This document shows, in pieces, positions 6,347 to 13,349 of a DNA stretch of 13,400 bases. This DNA is from Phascolarctobacterium sp. (GTDB lineage: Bacteria > Bacillota > Negativicutes > Acidaminococcales > Acidaminococcaceae), in NCBI GenBank assembly GCA_019417125.1, contig DXVZ01000057.1, positions 1 to 13,400 of the forward strand, given 5' to 3'. Each line of letters opens with the position of its first letter. Position 1 is the first letter of the stretch. Made by a program: the position numbers and the translations under genes. The notes under the pieces are model-generated. The model made no database searches, was not told where the DNA came from, and saw only the letters and a list, made by a program, of their open reading frames with translations.

Positions 6347-7573
6347 TTACAGCGTTATCATCCAAGTTATGATGATGGCGTTGGTAAAGTCAATTAAGAA
6401 CGCACCGACGAGCGATACAATCATCCACGCTTTAGGCGAGAAGCCGTATTTATCGGACAGCGATTGCATGTTGGCAAGGCCGTTGGCAGTTGCGCCCATG
6501 GCAAAACCAATGCCGCCGACGGCGAGCATTACGGAGTCGTAATCCTTGCCGAACATCATAAAATATACGCCCCACGCAAACAGTACCATCAAAACGGTTT
6601 GAATAATAAGAATAACAATCAGCGGCAGCGCCAGGTTAATCAACTCGTACAGCTTAAGGCTGTTAATGGCCATGGTTACATATAATACCAACGAGATATC
6701 GGCGATACAGTCCATGCCGACGCCTTCGATTTTGTACATTTTACTGAAGTCGCCAATGTTGCGGATAACCGCAGCCACCAGCATGCTGCCAATATACACC
6801 GGCAGGGTGATGAACTGGCCAAGGTAATTGCTTAAGATGCTGCCTAAGCCCATAGCGATGGCAACAAAGCCCAGCGCTTTTAAAATTTCCGCAGCGGCGG
6901 CAGGAGCTGGGATAAGGTTTTCGCCGGTGACGGTGGTTTCGGTTTCGTCAATTTCTTCCAGCGGTGCGTCTTCTTTGGCGGCTTTAGGGGTTTTAAGCTT
7001 ATATTTTTTTATCAGTTTTTCGCCAAACGGTCCGCCGATAATCAGCGCCGTCGCCATACCGAAGGTAGCCGCCGTAATGGCGACGGTGGTAGCGCCGGTA
7101 ACACCGTAGTTTTGTTCAAAAAACGGGCCGAACGCCGCGCTGGTACCTAAACCGCCCATCAGCGCAACCGCCCCGGCCAGGATGCCGTAAAATTTATCAA
7201 TGCCCATCAGGCTGCACACGCCCATGCCGATAGCGTTCTGCAAAATACCCAAAATAGTTGACGTTACCCAAAAGCCAACAAGCAGCAGACCGCCTTTTTT
7301 TACCAGTTTTAAGCTTGCCATCATGCCGATGGTTGTAAAAAAGCACAGCAGCGCAACCTTTTGCAGCGTATCGTCAAAGGTAAAATCGGCGATACCGTAA
7401 ATTTTTAAAAGCGAAAAAATAAGCGCGAACGGTAGGCCGCCGATAACCGGAGCCGGAATGCTGAAACGCTGTAAAACGGCGCTGTGGCTTTTAATCCACA
7501 TGCCGATGTAGTAGCTGACGATGGCGAGTGCGACCGACTGCACCATGTCGAGATGAATGACGGTTGTTTCCAT
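6347..7573 (-). CDS. gltS: Sodium/glutamate symporter
   Basis: A 408-residue inner-membrane carrier of the GltS family, close in length to E. coli GltS (401). It imports glutamate with sodium. The two inverted halves each carry a glycine-rich pore loop: GGLGTSAAFGP (residues 140-150) and GGIGFAMGATANGLANM (353-369). About ten hydrophobic segments are visible. Between the halves lies a charged cytoplasmic linker (about 187-225, rich in K, E and T, with the acidic stretch EDAPLEEIDETE). An in-frame ATG eight codons earlier (7597) exists, but the AGGAGG ribosome site falls inside that extension, so the ATG at 7573 is the start. It is a single-gene unit with its own promoter and terminator. Confidence 0.92.
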   Translation of the reverse strand: METTVIHLDMVQSVALAIVSYYIGMWIKSHSAVLQRFSIPAPVIGGLPFALIFSLLKIYGIADFTFDDTLQKVALLCFFTTIGMMASLKLVKKGGLLLVGFWVTSTILGILQNAIGMGVCSLMGIDKFYGILAGAVALMGGLGTSAAFGPFFEQNYGVTGATTVAITAATFGMATALIIGGPFGEKLIKKYKLKTPKAAKEDAPLEEIDETETTVTGENLIPAPAAAAEILKALGFVAIAMGLGSILSNYLGQFITLPVYIGSMLVAAVIRNIGDFSKMYKIEGVGMDCIADISLVLYVTMAINSLKLYELINLALPLIVILIIQTVLMVLFAWGVYFMMFGKDYDSVMLAVGGIGFAMGATANGLANMQSLSDKYGFSPKAWMIVSLVGAFLIDFTNAIIITWMITL

Positions 7574-7637
7574 ATTGTTGCCTCCTGACGGTAACAAGAT
7601 AGGCGTATGCCTTAAAAATTTTTTAAATGACTTTATA

Positions 7638-7666
7638 ATTATAGGCTTTTTTAAAAAAATTTACAA
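7638..7666 (-). promoter_or_regulatory. Promoter of gltS
   Basis: On the minus strand TTGTAA (7666-7661), a 17-base spacer and a perfect TATAAT (7643-7638). The spacer is almost entirely a T-run followed by an A-run. Transcription would begin about 60 bases before the start codon at 7573. Confidence 0.75.
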
Positions 7667-7825
7667 TACTGCTTCTATTCTAAATTTTTGCAAAATTTTA
7701 GGCGGCAAAAAAATTATGGCAAGTATAATTTTTATTAAAAAACGGCGAAAATACAAGCTACTAAAAGCTAAAACTTTAAAATCTGCCGTAGGCAGCAGAA
7801 AGCTAAGGCTTGACAAAAACAAACT

Positions 7826-7855
7826 TTGCCGGTGCATAAACAGACACAGTATAAT
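7826..7855 (+). promoter_or_regulatory. Putative upstream nrdD promoter
   Basis: TTGCCG (7826-7831) and a perfect TATAAT (7850-7855) are 18 bases apart. Transcription would begin near 7862, at the edge of the first NrdR box, so a bound repressor would block it. A consensus TTGACA at 7810-7815 lies further up, but its best -10 partner (CATAAA at 7835, 19-base spacer) is weaker. Confidence 0.55.
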
Positions 7856-7861
7856 GTTAAC

Positions 7862-7877
7862 ACACTAAATATAGCAT
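7862..7877. promoter_or_regulatory. NrdR box 1
   Basis: ACACTAAATATAGCAT agrees with the NrdR consensus ACACWATATATWGTGT at 13 of 16 positions. NrdR is the (d)ATP-sensing zinc-finger/ATP-cone repressor of ribonucleotide reductase genes in most bacteria. The box begins at the predicted start of transcription of the upstream promoter. Its centre is 31 bp from that of box 2. Confidence 0.75.
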
Positions 7878-7892
7878 TTGTAAAGGAGTAAG

Positions 7893-7908
7893 GAACAATA
7901 TATTGTGC
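7893..7908. promoter_or_regulatory. NrdR box 2
   Basis: GAACAATATATTGTGC agrees with the NrdR consensus at 13 of 16 positions and has a perfect 12-bp palindromic core, ACAATATATTGT (7895-7906). The symmetry continues with AAGG / CCTT on the outside, giving a 22-bp dyad (7890-7911) broken by one mismatch. The 15-bp gap to box 1, about three helical turns centre to centre, is the normal arrangement of paired NrdR boxes and strengthens both calls. Confidence 0.8.
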
Positions 7909-7915
7909 CTTCCTA

Positions 7916-7944
7916 TTTACTTTGCCACCAAAGTGTGATATTAT
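7916..7944 (+). promoter_or_regulatory. Possible second nrdD promoter (extended -10)
   Basis: TTTACT (7916-7921), a 17-base spacer and TGA-TATTAT (TG at 7936-7937, -10 at 7939-7944). It lies immediately downstream of NrdR box 2, so a repressor there could also hinder it. Transcription would begin near 7951, about 70 bases before nrdD. Confidence 0.4.
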
Positions 7945-8023
7945 GGAAAAGGATTATTACAATCTTACTAAGAGATTTGGACTGTATAATACTGATTTAA
8001 AAGAGAAAGAGGGAGGACAATGA
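7943..8023 (+). CDS. Possible 26-codon leader peptide overlapping the nrdD start
   Basis: An ATG at 7943 opens 26 codons rich in charged and aromatic residues (begins MEKDYYNLTKRF). The frame ends with a TGA that overlaps the nrdD ATG as ATGA, the classical geometry for coupled translation. Its last codons (GAG GGA GGA CAA) contain the nrdD ribosome site. Against it: no clear Shine-Dalgarno precedes the ATG, and if transcription starts at the second promoter near 7951 the frame would be lost. It could well be chance in a short leader. Confidence 0.2.
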   Translation: MEKDYYNLTKRFGLYNTDLKEKEGGQ

Positions 8024-10146
8024 AGGTAATCAAGCGCGATGGCTCGACGGTGGATTTTGACCGCAGCAAAATAGTTGTAGCCATCCAAAAAGCCAACAAT
8101 GCTGTTGACGAAAGTGAACGCATTGCCGAGGACAGAATTGAAAACATTGCACAATATGTAGAAAGCCGCAACCGTATGCGCCTTTTGGTAGAGGATATTC
8201 AGGATATGGTTGAGCACCAGCTGATGCAGGAAGGCAAGTTTGACCTTGCCAAAGCCTATATTATTTACCGCTATACCCGCGCGTTAGTGCGCAAGGCAAA
8301 CACTACGGACGAAAGCATTCTGTCCTTAATCCGCAACAGCAATAAGGACGTTATGGAAGAAAATTCCAACAAAAACGCCGTTATGGCTTCCACCCAGCGC
8401 GATTTGATTGCCGGCGAGGTTTCCAAAGATTTAACCCGCCGCATTATCCTGCCGGAAGAAATTTCCAAAGCGCATGACGAAGGCGCTATTCATTTTCACG
8501 ATGCTGATTATTTTATTCAGCCAATTTTTAACTGCTGCCTGATTAACATCGGCGATATGCTGGACAACGGCACTGTTATGAATGGTAAGCTGATTGAAAG
8601 CCCCAAGAGCTTCCAGGTTGCCTGCACCGTTATGACGCAGATTATTGCGTCTGTCGCCAGCAGCCAGTACGGCGGCCAGTCGGTGGATATCCGCCATTTG
8701 GGCAAATACCTGCGCCGCAGCTATAACAAATTTAAAAAAGCCGTGCTTGATGAAGTTGGCGACAGCCTGCCGGCTGAAACCGTTGAACGCCTTGTGCAGG
8801 CGCGCTTAAAGAGCGAATTGCAAAGCGGCGTACAGACCATCCAGTACCAAATTAACACTTTAATGACAACTAACGGGCAATCGCCGTTTGTAACCATCTT
8901 CCTTAATTTGCAGGAAGACGACGAATATTTAAAAGAAAACGCTATGATTGTGGAAGAAATCCTGCGTCAGCGTTTGCAGGGCATTAAAAACGACAAGGGC
9001 GTTTACGTAACGCCGGCCTTCCCGAAGCTGGTTTACGTTTTGGATGAACACAACTGCTTAAAGGGCGGCAAGTATGATTATATTACCAGGTTGGCGGTAA
9101 AATGCAGCGCCAAACGCCTGTACCCGGATTATATCTCCGCCAAGAAAATGCGCGAAAACTACGAGGGCAATGTCTTCTCGCCGATGGGCTGCCGCAGTTT
9201 CCTGGCTCCGTGGAAGGATGAAAACGGCAACTATAAGTTTGAGGGCCGCTTCAATCAGGGCGTTGTTTCCATCAACCTGCCGCAGGTGGCAATTATTGCC
9301 AAAGGCGACGAACAGAAATTCTGGAAGCTGCTTGATGAGCGCCTGGAACTGTGCTACAAGGCTTTAATGTGCCGCCACAACGCGCTGATGGGCGTTAAGA
9401 GCGACGTCAGCCCTGTGCACTGGCAGTACGGCGCCATTGCGCGCCTGAAAAAAGGCGAAACGATTGATAAATACCTTGTTGGCGGTTACAGCAGTATTTC
9501 GCTGGGCTACATCGGCGTGTACGAAATGACCAAGCTGATGAAAGGCGTAAGCCATACAACGCCTGTGGGCGAAGAATTTGCGCTGCGCGTAATGCGCTAC
9601 CTGCGCGCTAAATGCGATAAGTGGAAACAGCAGACCGGCATAGGTTTTGCGCTGTACGGCACGCCTGCCGAAAGCCTGTGCTACCGTTTTGCCCGCATTG
9701 ATAAAGAACGTTTCGGCACTATTCCCGACGTTACCGATAAAGGCTACTACACCAACTCCTACCACGTTGACGTGCGTGAAAACATCGACGCTTTCAGCAA
9801 ATTTGCGTTTGAAAGCCAGTTCCAGAAAATTTCCAGCGGCGGCGCTATTAGCTATGTAGAAATACCTAACATGCGCCACAACACCGAAGCGCTGGAGGAC
9901 GTAGTGCGTTTTATTTACGATAATATTCAATACGCCGAATTTAACACCAAGAGCGATTACTGCCATGTATGCGGTTTTGACGGTGAAATCATCATTAATG
10001 ACGATTTGGAATGGGAATGCCCTAACTGCGGCAATAAAGACCATAACTTGATGAACGTAACCCGCCGTACCTGCGGTTACCTGGGCGAAAACTTCTGGAA
10101 TGTGGGTAAAACCAAAGAGATTAAAGCCCGCGTTCTGCACCTGTAA
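8020..10146 (+). CDS. nrdD: Anaerobic ribonucleoside-triphosphate reductase (class III)
   Basis: A 708-residue glycyl-radical enzyme that reduces ribonucleoside triphosphates to deoxynucleotides without oxygen. The N-terminal ATP-cone (residues 1 to about 92, starting MKVIKRDGSTVDFDRSKI) is the allosteric activity site. The barrel carries FNCCLINIGD (Cys172/173) and FSPMGCRSFLAPW, whose Cys391 matches the thiyl-radical cysteine. A C-terminal zinc site is formed by Cys648, Cys651, Cys667 and Cys670 (CHVC and CPNC). The glycyl radical residue is Gly686 in RRTCGYLGE. All key residues are present and the length is normal for the family. The ATG at 8020 begins the ATP-cone directly and follows a GGAGG site. 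It is followed after 13 bases by its activase gene and preceded by two NrdR boxes, so repression by NrdR under high (d)ATP is expected. Confidence 0.97.
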   Translation: MKVIKRDGSTVDFDRSKIVVAIQKANNAVDESERIAEDRIENIAQYVESRNRMRLLVEDIQDMVEHQLMQEGKFDLAKAYIIYRYTRALVRKANTTDESILSLIRNSNKDVMEENSNKNAVMASTQRDLIAGEVSKDLTRRIILPEEISKAHDEGAIHFHDADYFIQPIFNCCLINIGDMLDNGTVMNGKLIESPKSFQVACTVMTQIIASVASSQYGGQSVDIRHLGKYLRRSYNKFKKAVLDEVGDSLPAETVERLVQARLKSELQSGVQTIQYQINTLMTTNGQSPFVTIFLNLQEDDEYLKENAMIVEEILRQRLQGIKNDKGVYVTPAFPKLVYVLDEHNCLKGGKYDYITRLAVKCSAKRLYPDYISAKKMRENYEGNVFSPMGCRSFLAPWKDENGNYKFEGRFNQGVVSINLPQVAIIAKGDEQKFWKLLDERLELCYKALMCRHNALMGVKSDVSPVHWQYGAIARLKKGETIDKYLVGGYSSISLGYIGVYEMTKLMKGVSHTTPVGEEFALRVMRYLRAKCDKWKQQTGIGFALYGTPAESLCYRFARIDKERFGTIPDVTDKGYYTNSYHVDVRENIDAFSKFAFESQFQKISSGGAISYVEIPNMRHNTEALEDVVRFIYDNIQYAEFNTKSDYCHVCGFDGEIIINDDLEWECPNCGNKDHNLMNVTRRTCGYLGENFWNVGKTKEIKARVLHL

Positions 10147-10159
10147 CGGAGGCGCGCTT

Positions 10160-10708
10160 ATGAACTACGCGGCAATTAAAACCCATGACGTTGCCAACGG
10201 GCCGGGCGTGCGCGTGTCGCTGTTCGTCAGCGGCTGCACGCACTACTGCAAGGGCTGCTTTAACCAGGAGGCATGGGATTTTGACTTTGGCAAACCGTTT
10301 GACGCGGCAGCCGAAGAAGAAATTTTTAACGCGCTGAAGCCGCCGTATATTAAAGGCTTTAGCCTATTGGGCGGCGAACCGTTTGAGCCTGCCAACCAAA
10401 AAGCGCTGCTGCCGTTTATGCAGCATCTGCGCGCGACGTATCCCAATAAAACAGTGTGGTGCTATACCGGCTACGATTTGGAAAAAGATTTGCTTACCGG
10501 CCGCCTGTGCGATTATGAAATTACGCGCGCATTGCTGGACTGCATAGATATTTTGGTGGACGGCGAATTTGTCGAAACTAAAAAAGACCCTAACCTGCGT
10601 TTCCGCGGCAGCAGCAACCAGCGCGTTATCCGCCTGCCGGAAACTTTAAGAGAAGATAAAATCATCCTGTGGGACGATAATGAAGGCTTATTTGAGCCTG
10701 GAAAATAA
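10160..10708 (+). CDS. nrdG: Anaerobic ribonucleotide reductase-activating protein (radical SAM)
   Basis: A 182-residue radical SAM activase that uses a [4Fe-4S] cluster and S-adenosylmethionine to place the glycyl radical on NrdD. The cluster motif CTHYCKGC gives Cys26, Cys30 and Cys33. Other marks are NGPGVRVSLFVSGC just before it, the FSLLGGEPF segment (GGEP SAM-binding motif) and WCYTGYDLE. The length is normal for a NrdG lacking extra ferredoxin domains. A longer frame reaches back into nrdD, but CGGAGG lies about nine bases before the ATG at 10160 and the family starts with this short NYA..K..D segment. It is co-transcribed with nrdD. Confidence 0.96.
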   Translation: MNYAAIKTHDVANGPGVRVSLFVSGCTHYCKGCFNQEAWDFDFGKPFDAAAEEEIFNALKPPYIKGFSLLGGEPFEPANQKALLPFMQHLRATYPNKTVWCYTGYDLEKDLLTGRLCDYEITRALLDCIDILVDGEFVETKKDPNLRFRGSSNQRVIRLPETLREDKIILWDDNEGLFEPGK

Positions 10709-10739
10709 AATGATTGTAAAGTATGAAAAGCAGAAACGA

Positions 10740-10775
10740 AAAACAGCAGCATCACAAATGTGGTGCTGCTGTTTT
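10740..10775. terminator. Terminator hairpin of nrdDG (bidirectional)
   Basis: A stem of about 16 bp, ACAGCAGCATCAC paired with GTGGTGCTGCTGT plus flanking A/T pairs, one G-U pair and an AAAT loop, 31 bases past the nrdG stop. T-rich tails lie on both strands (TTTTAAAC on plus; TTTTTCGTTTCTG on minus), so it can stop transcripts from either side. Confidence 0.75.
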
Positions 10776-10780
10776 AAACT

Positions 10781-10813
10781 AAAGGTGCAACCCGTTTTAA
10801 GGATTGCACCTTT
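10781..10813. terminator. Second hairpin between nrdDG and kor operons
   Basis: A 10-bp stem, AAAGGTGCAA (10781-10790) with TTGCACCTTT (10804-10813), and a 13-base loop. On the plus strand it is followed by TACTTTTTTG. On the minus strand it is the first hairpin met after korC, with a tail of TTTAGTTTAAAA. With the previous hairpin it forms a tandem stop for the convergent operons. Confidence 0.7.
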
Positions 10814-10831
10814 TACTTTTTTGATTGATTT

Positions 10832-11359
10832 TTATTTAATCAAATCCATGCCGATTTGCAGAGCCTTGCGGTTTTTATCTTCGGTGCCTTTCGGTACGCG
10901 GTTTAAAACTGCTTTTTCAAGGCTTTCGGTGCTTACAACGCCGGTTAATTTAACCAGTGCGCCCAGCGCAACAATGTTGGCAAACAAAATTTTGCCTAAG
11001 CCTTCGCGTGCGCTGTGGGTAATCGGCAGCTCGTAAACCTTGCCGCCAAAATCGGGCACCTGGCTTACAAACAGGCTGTCGGTAATCATCACGCTGTCTT
11101 TAGTAAGGTCGTGCGAATATTTATTGGCAGCTTCCTGGCTCATAGCAAGCAGCAGGTCCGGTTTGGTAACCTTCGGGAAATGAATAGCATCGTCCGAAAT
11201 AATGACCTCGGATTTAGAAGAACCGCCGCGTGCTTCCGGGCCGTAGGACTGGGACTGAATTGCCAGCTTACCGTCCAAAAGCGCTGCTTCTGCCAGAATG
11301 ATACCGGCAAGGATGAGGCCCTGGCCGCCGGTGCCGGATAAACGTAATTCGTGTTTCAT
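10832..11359 (-). CDS. korC: 2-oxoacid:ferredoxin oxidoreductase gamma subunit
   Basis: A 175-residue gamma (POR_C) subunit of the 2-oxoglutarate-type ferredoxin oxidoreductase. Typical features are LRLSGTGGQGLILAG at residues 6-20, QSQSYGPEARGGSSKSEVIIS (about 35-55) and the later ILFANIVALGAL helix. This domain helps bind coenzyme A in the assembled enzyme. The start is the ATG at 11359, one base after the korB stop. The last korB codons (GGA GGT) serve as the ribosome site, which makes the longer frame from 11395 unlikely. It is the last gene of the kor operon and is followed by the tandem hairpins. Confidence 0.92.
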   Translation of the reverse strand: MKHELRLSGTGGQGLILAGIILAEAALLDGKLAIQSQSYGPEARGGSSKSEVIISDDAIHFPKVTKPDLLLAMSQEAANKYSHDLTKDSVMITDSLFVSQVPDFGGKVYELPITHSAREGLGKILFANIVALGALVKLTGVVSTESLEKAVLNRVPKGTEDKNRKALQIGMDLIK

Positions 11360-11360
11360 A

Positions 11361-12188
11361 TTATTTACCTCCCTGCGCCATGGCAATAAGTTCATCGTAT
11401 GCCTCGGTGTATTCTTTTTTGCCTTCTACCTGATACAGTACGCCGATAGGGAATTTGCCTTCGCGTTTTTCTTCAGGCAGTTTGTCCCAGGCCGCAACCG
11501 GAACCGCATGGTCGCGCTGCCACATCATCATTTCGGCAGGGCCGCCCATTTTGTTCTGGCGCCCGAAGGAAATCGGGCAGGCGGAAACGGCTTCGATAAC
11601 GCTGAATCCCTTGTGCTGAATGCCTTTAACGATAAGGTCGCTGAGCATCTGCGCATGGAAGGTAGTGCAGCGGGCAACAAAGGTTGCACCGGCTGCTTTA
11701 GCCAGTTCCGGCAAATCAAAGTCAGGCTCAATCATGCCGTAAGGCGCGGTGGTTGCTTTGCTGTGATACGGAGTCATTGGGGAATACTGGCCGCCTGTCA
11801 TGCCGTAAATGCTGTTGTTGTAAACAACAACGGTCATGTCGATGTTGCGGCGGCAGGCGTGGATGAAGTGGTTGCCGCCGATAGCGGTAGCGTCACCGTC
11901 ACCGGTAAGAACGATAACATTCAGTTTGGGTTCTGCCAGCTTAACGCCGGTTGCTACCGGAATAGCACGGCCGTGCGCAGAATGCACGGTATTAAAATCA
12001 AGATAGCCGGAAGCACGGCTGGAGCAGCCGATGCCGGAAATTACGGCTACGTCGTTTTTATCAAGGCCAAGCTTGGCAATAGCTTTAACAACGCTGCCGG
12101 TAACAACGCCATTGCCGCAGCCGGGGCACCAGATATGCGGCAAACGGCCCGGACGGAAATATTTATTGATCATTTCTTCCATATTCAT
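11361..12188 (-). CDS. korB: 2-oxoacid:ferredoxin oxidoreductase beta subunit (TPP-binding)
   Basis: A 275-residue beta subunit that binds thiamine diphosphate, magnesium and a [4Fe-4S] cluster. Cluster ligands are likely Cys21 and Cys24 (WCPGCGNG) and Cys55 (GIGCSSR), with a fourth probably at Cys204 (ACPISFG). The TPP/magnesium motif runs from GDGDATAIGGNHFIHA (residues 96-111) to VYNNSIYGMTGGQ (122-134). The enzyme decarboxylates a 2-oxoacid, transfers the acyl group to CoA and reduces ferredoxin; the reverse, reductive reaction is also used by some anaerobes. This subunit type is usual for 2-oxoglutarate, but branched-chain 2-oxoacids cannot be excluded. GGAG lies nine bases before the ATG at 12188. 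Confidence 0.93.
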   Translation of the reverse strand: MNMEEMINKYFRPGRLPHIWCPGCGNGVVTGSVVKAIAKLGLDKNDVAVISGIGCSSRASGYLDFNTVHSAHGRAIPVATGVKLAEPKLNVIVLTGDGDATAIGGNHFIHACRRNIDMTVVVYNNSIYGMTGGQYSPMTPYHSKATTAPYGMIEPDFDLPELAKAAGATFVARCTTFHAQMLSDLIVKGIQHKGFSVIEAVSACPISFGRQNKMGGPAEMMMWQRDHAVPVAAWDKLPEEKREGKFPIGVLYQVEGKKEYTEAYDELIAMAQGGK

Positions 12189-12206
12189 AAATATAGTCTC
12201 CTTTCC

Positions 12207-13349
12207 TTACAGGGCCGCCATAGCTTTTTTAACTTCTTCCAAAAGCTGGGCCGGAGTTGCAGGTTCGTTATCGTATTTAGCGTACAGGCTTACAGGCACT
12301 TTGCCGTTAACGGCGCGTTCAACTTCCTGTACATACTGCCCGCAGTTAAGTTCGTGTACCAAAATGCCTTTTACTTTGCCGGCAAGCTCTTTCATCTGTG
12401 CTTCGGCAAACGGCCAGATGGTAACGGGGCGTACAAGGCCTACTTTTAAGCCTTCGGCACGCGCCATGTCAACGGTTTCGTAAGCGGTGCGTGCGCCGCC
12501 GCCAAAAGCGACAACAGCAAATTCGGCGTCGTCCATGCGGTAGTTTTCTACTTGTACGATATCGTCAAGGTTGTTTTCAAGTTTAGCGCGCTGACGGTTA
12601 GCTGCGGCAAGCGTAGCTGCCGGGGTACCTTTCGGGAAGCCGGTTTCATCGTGAACAAGGCCGGTTACATGCCAGCGGTAGCCGCTGCCAAAGGCTGGCA
12701 TTGCCGGTACAAGGCTTTCGTCCGTAGCGTAAGCTTTAAAGTCTTCCGGTGCGCAGTCCGGCTGTTTGCGTTCTGCCTGCGGAAAATCGCTGTAATCGTC
12801 AGGAAGTTCAATTTTTTCGCGCATATGGCCGATAACTTCATCCATTAAAAGGATTACCGGCACGCGGTATTTTTCGCTTAAAGCGTAAGCGCGCAGAGTC
12901 AGTTCAAAGCATTCTGGCACGCTAGCCGGGGTAAGGGCAATCAGCCAGTGGTCGCCGTGGGTGCCCCAACGCGCCTGCATAATATCGCCCTGGGAGGGGC
13001 TGGTAGGCTGACCGGTGGACGGGCCTACACGCTGTACGTTTACAATTACCAAAGGAATTTCGGCAGCACAGGCATAGCCGATAAGTTCCTGTTTTAACGA
13101 AAAGCCAGGGCCGCTGGTAGCAGTCATAACCTTTTTGCCGGTTAAGGACGCGCCGATAACAGCGCCCATGGAAGCAATTTCGTCTTCCATCTGAATGAAT
13201 TTGCCGCCAACTTTAGGCAGCTTTTCGGCTAAGGATTCCGCCACTTCCGTAGAAGGAGTAATGGGGTAACCGGCAAAGAATTTTACACCGGCTGCAATTG
13301 CGCCTTCAACAACAGCCTGGTTGCCTTGCAATAATAAAACTTTGGACAT
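12207..13349 (-). CDS. korA: 2-oxoacid:ferredoxin oxidoreductase alpha subunit
   Basis: A 380-residue alpha subunit holding the pyrimidine-binding and transketolase-C-like domains. Markers are FFAGYPITPSTEVAE (residues 24-38), FIQMEDEIASMGAVIGAS (51-68), MTATSGPGFSLKQE (75-88, substrate/TPP side), QRVGPSTGQPTSPSQGD (106-122) and the second domain beginning near residue 281 (FAVVAFGGGARTA). This length, without the fused gamma domain, matches the KorA type rather than the single-chain pyruvate enzymes. Its ATG shares one base with the stop of the preceding ferredoxin gene (TAATG), and AAGGAG lies within the 3' end of that gene, so translation is coupled. Confidence 0.93.
   Translation of the reverse strand: MSKVLLLQGNQAVVEGAIAAGVKFFAGYPITPSTEVAESLAEKLPKVGGKFIQMEDEIASMGAVIGASLTGKKVMTATSGPGFSLKQELIGYACAAEIPLVIVNVQRVGPSTGQPTSPSQGDIMQARWGTHGDHWLIALTPASVPECFELTLRAYALSEKYRVPVILLMDEVIGHMREKIELPDDYSDFPQAERKQPDCAPEDFKAYATDESLVPAMPAFGSGYRWHVTGLVHDETGFPKGTPAATLAAANRQRAKLENNLDDIVQVENYRMDDAEFAVVAFGGGARTAYETVDMARAEGLKVGLVRPVTIWPFAEAQMKELAGKVKGILVHELNCGQYVQEVERAVNGKVPVSLYAKYDNEPATPAQLLEEVKKAMAAL

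Larger units (their letters stand above)
7574..8019. other. 446-bp divergent intergenic region between gltS and nrdD
   Basis: The gltS-proximal part (7574-7670) holds the gltS leader and promoter. The middle (about 7671-7805) is A/T-rich and without a gene I can support; it has a small CTGCC-GTA-GGCAG stem (7783-7795) and three AAGCTA words (7755, 7765, 7799) of unknown meaning. The nrdD-proximal part (7806-8019) holds the nrdD promoter(s), two NrdR boxes and a possible 26-codon leader frame. An open frame of about 50 lysine-rich codons starting near 7716 has no ribosome site and is not called. Confidence 0.7.

Noticed and set aside
7783..7795. Small CTGCC-GTA-GGCAG stem considered as a riboswitch or terminator piece
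   Set aside because: It is only five base pairs with no T-tract and no larger conserved fold, and it lies upstream of the predicted nrdD transcription starts.
7755..7804. Three AAGCTA words at 7755, 7765 and 7799
   Set aside because: The words are short and unevenly spaced in A/T-rich DNA. They are too weak to call an operator array or iteron.
7716..7868. Open frame of about 50 lysine/arginine-rich codons upstream of nrdD
   Set aside because: It has no ribosome site, its composition is what A-rich noncoding DNA gives, and it runs through the nrdD promoter and into NrdR box 1.
9364..10140. Long minus-strand frame opposite nrdD (258 codons)
   Set aside because: It is an antisense shadow of a clearly functional nrdD, with no recognisable domain and no ribosome site.
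11298..12449. Long plus-strand frame opposite korC, korB and the 3' part of korA (383 codons)
   Set aside because: It runs antisense to well-supported kor genes, shows no known domain and has a composition typical of a shadow frame.
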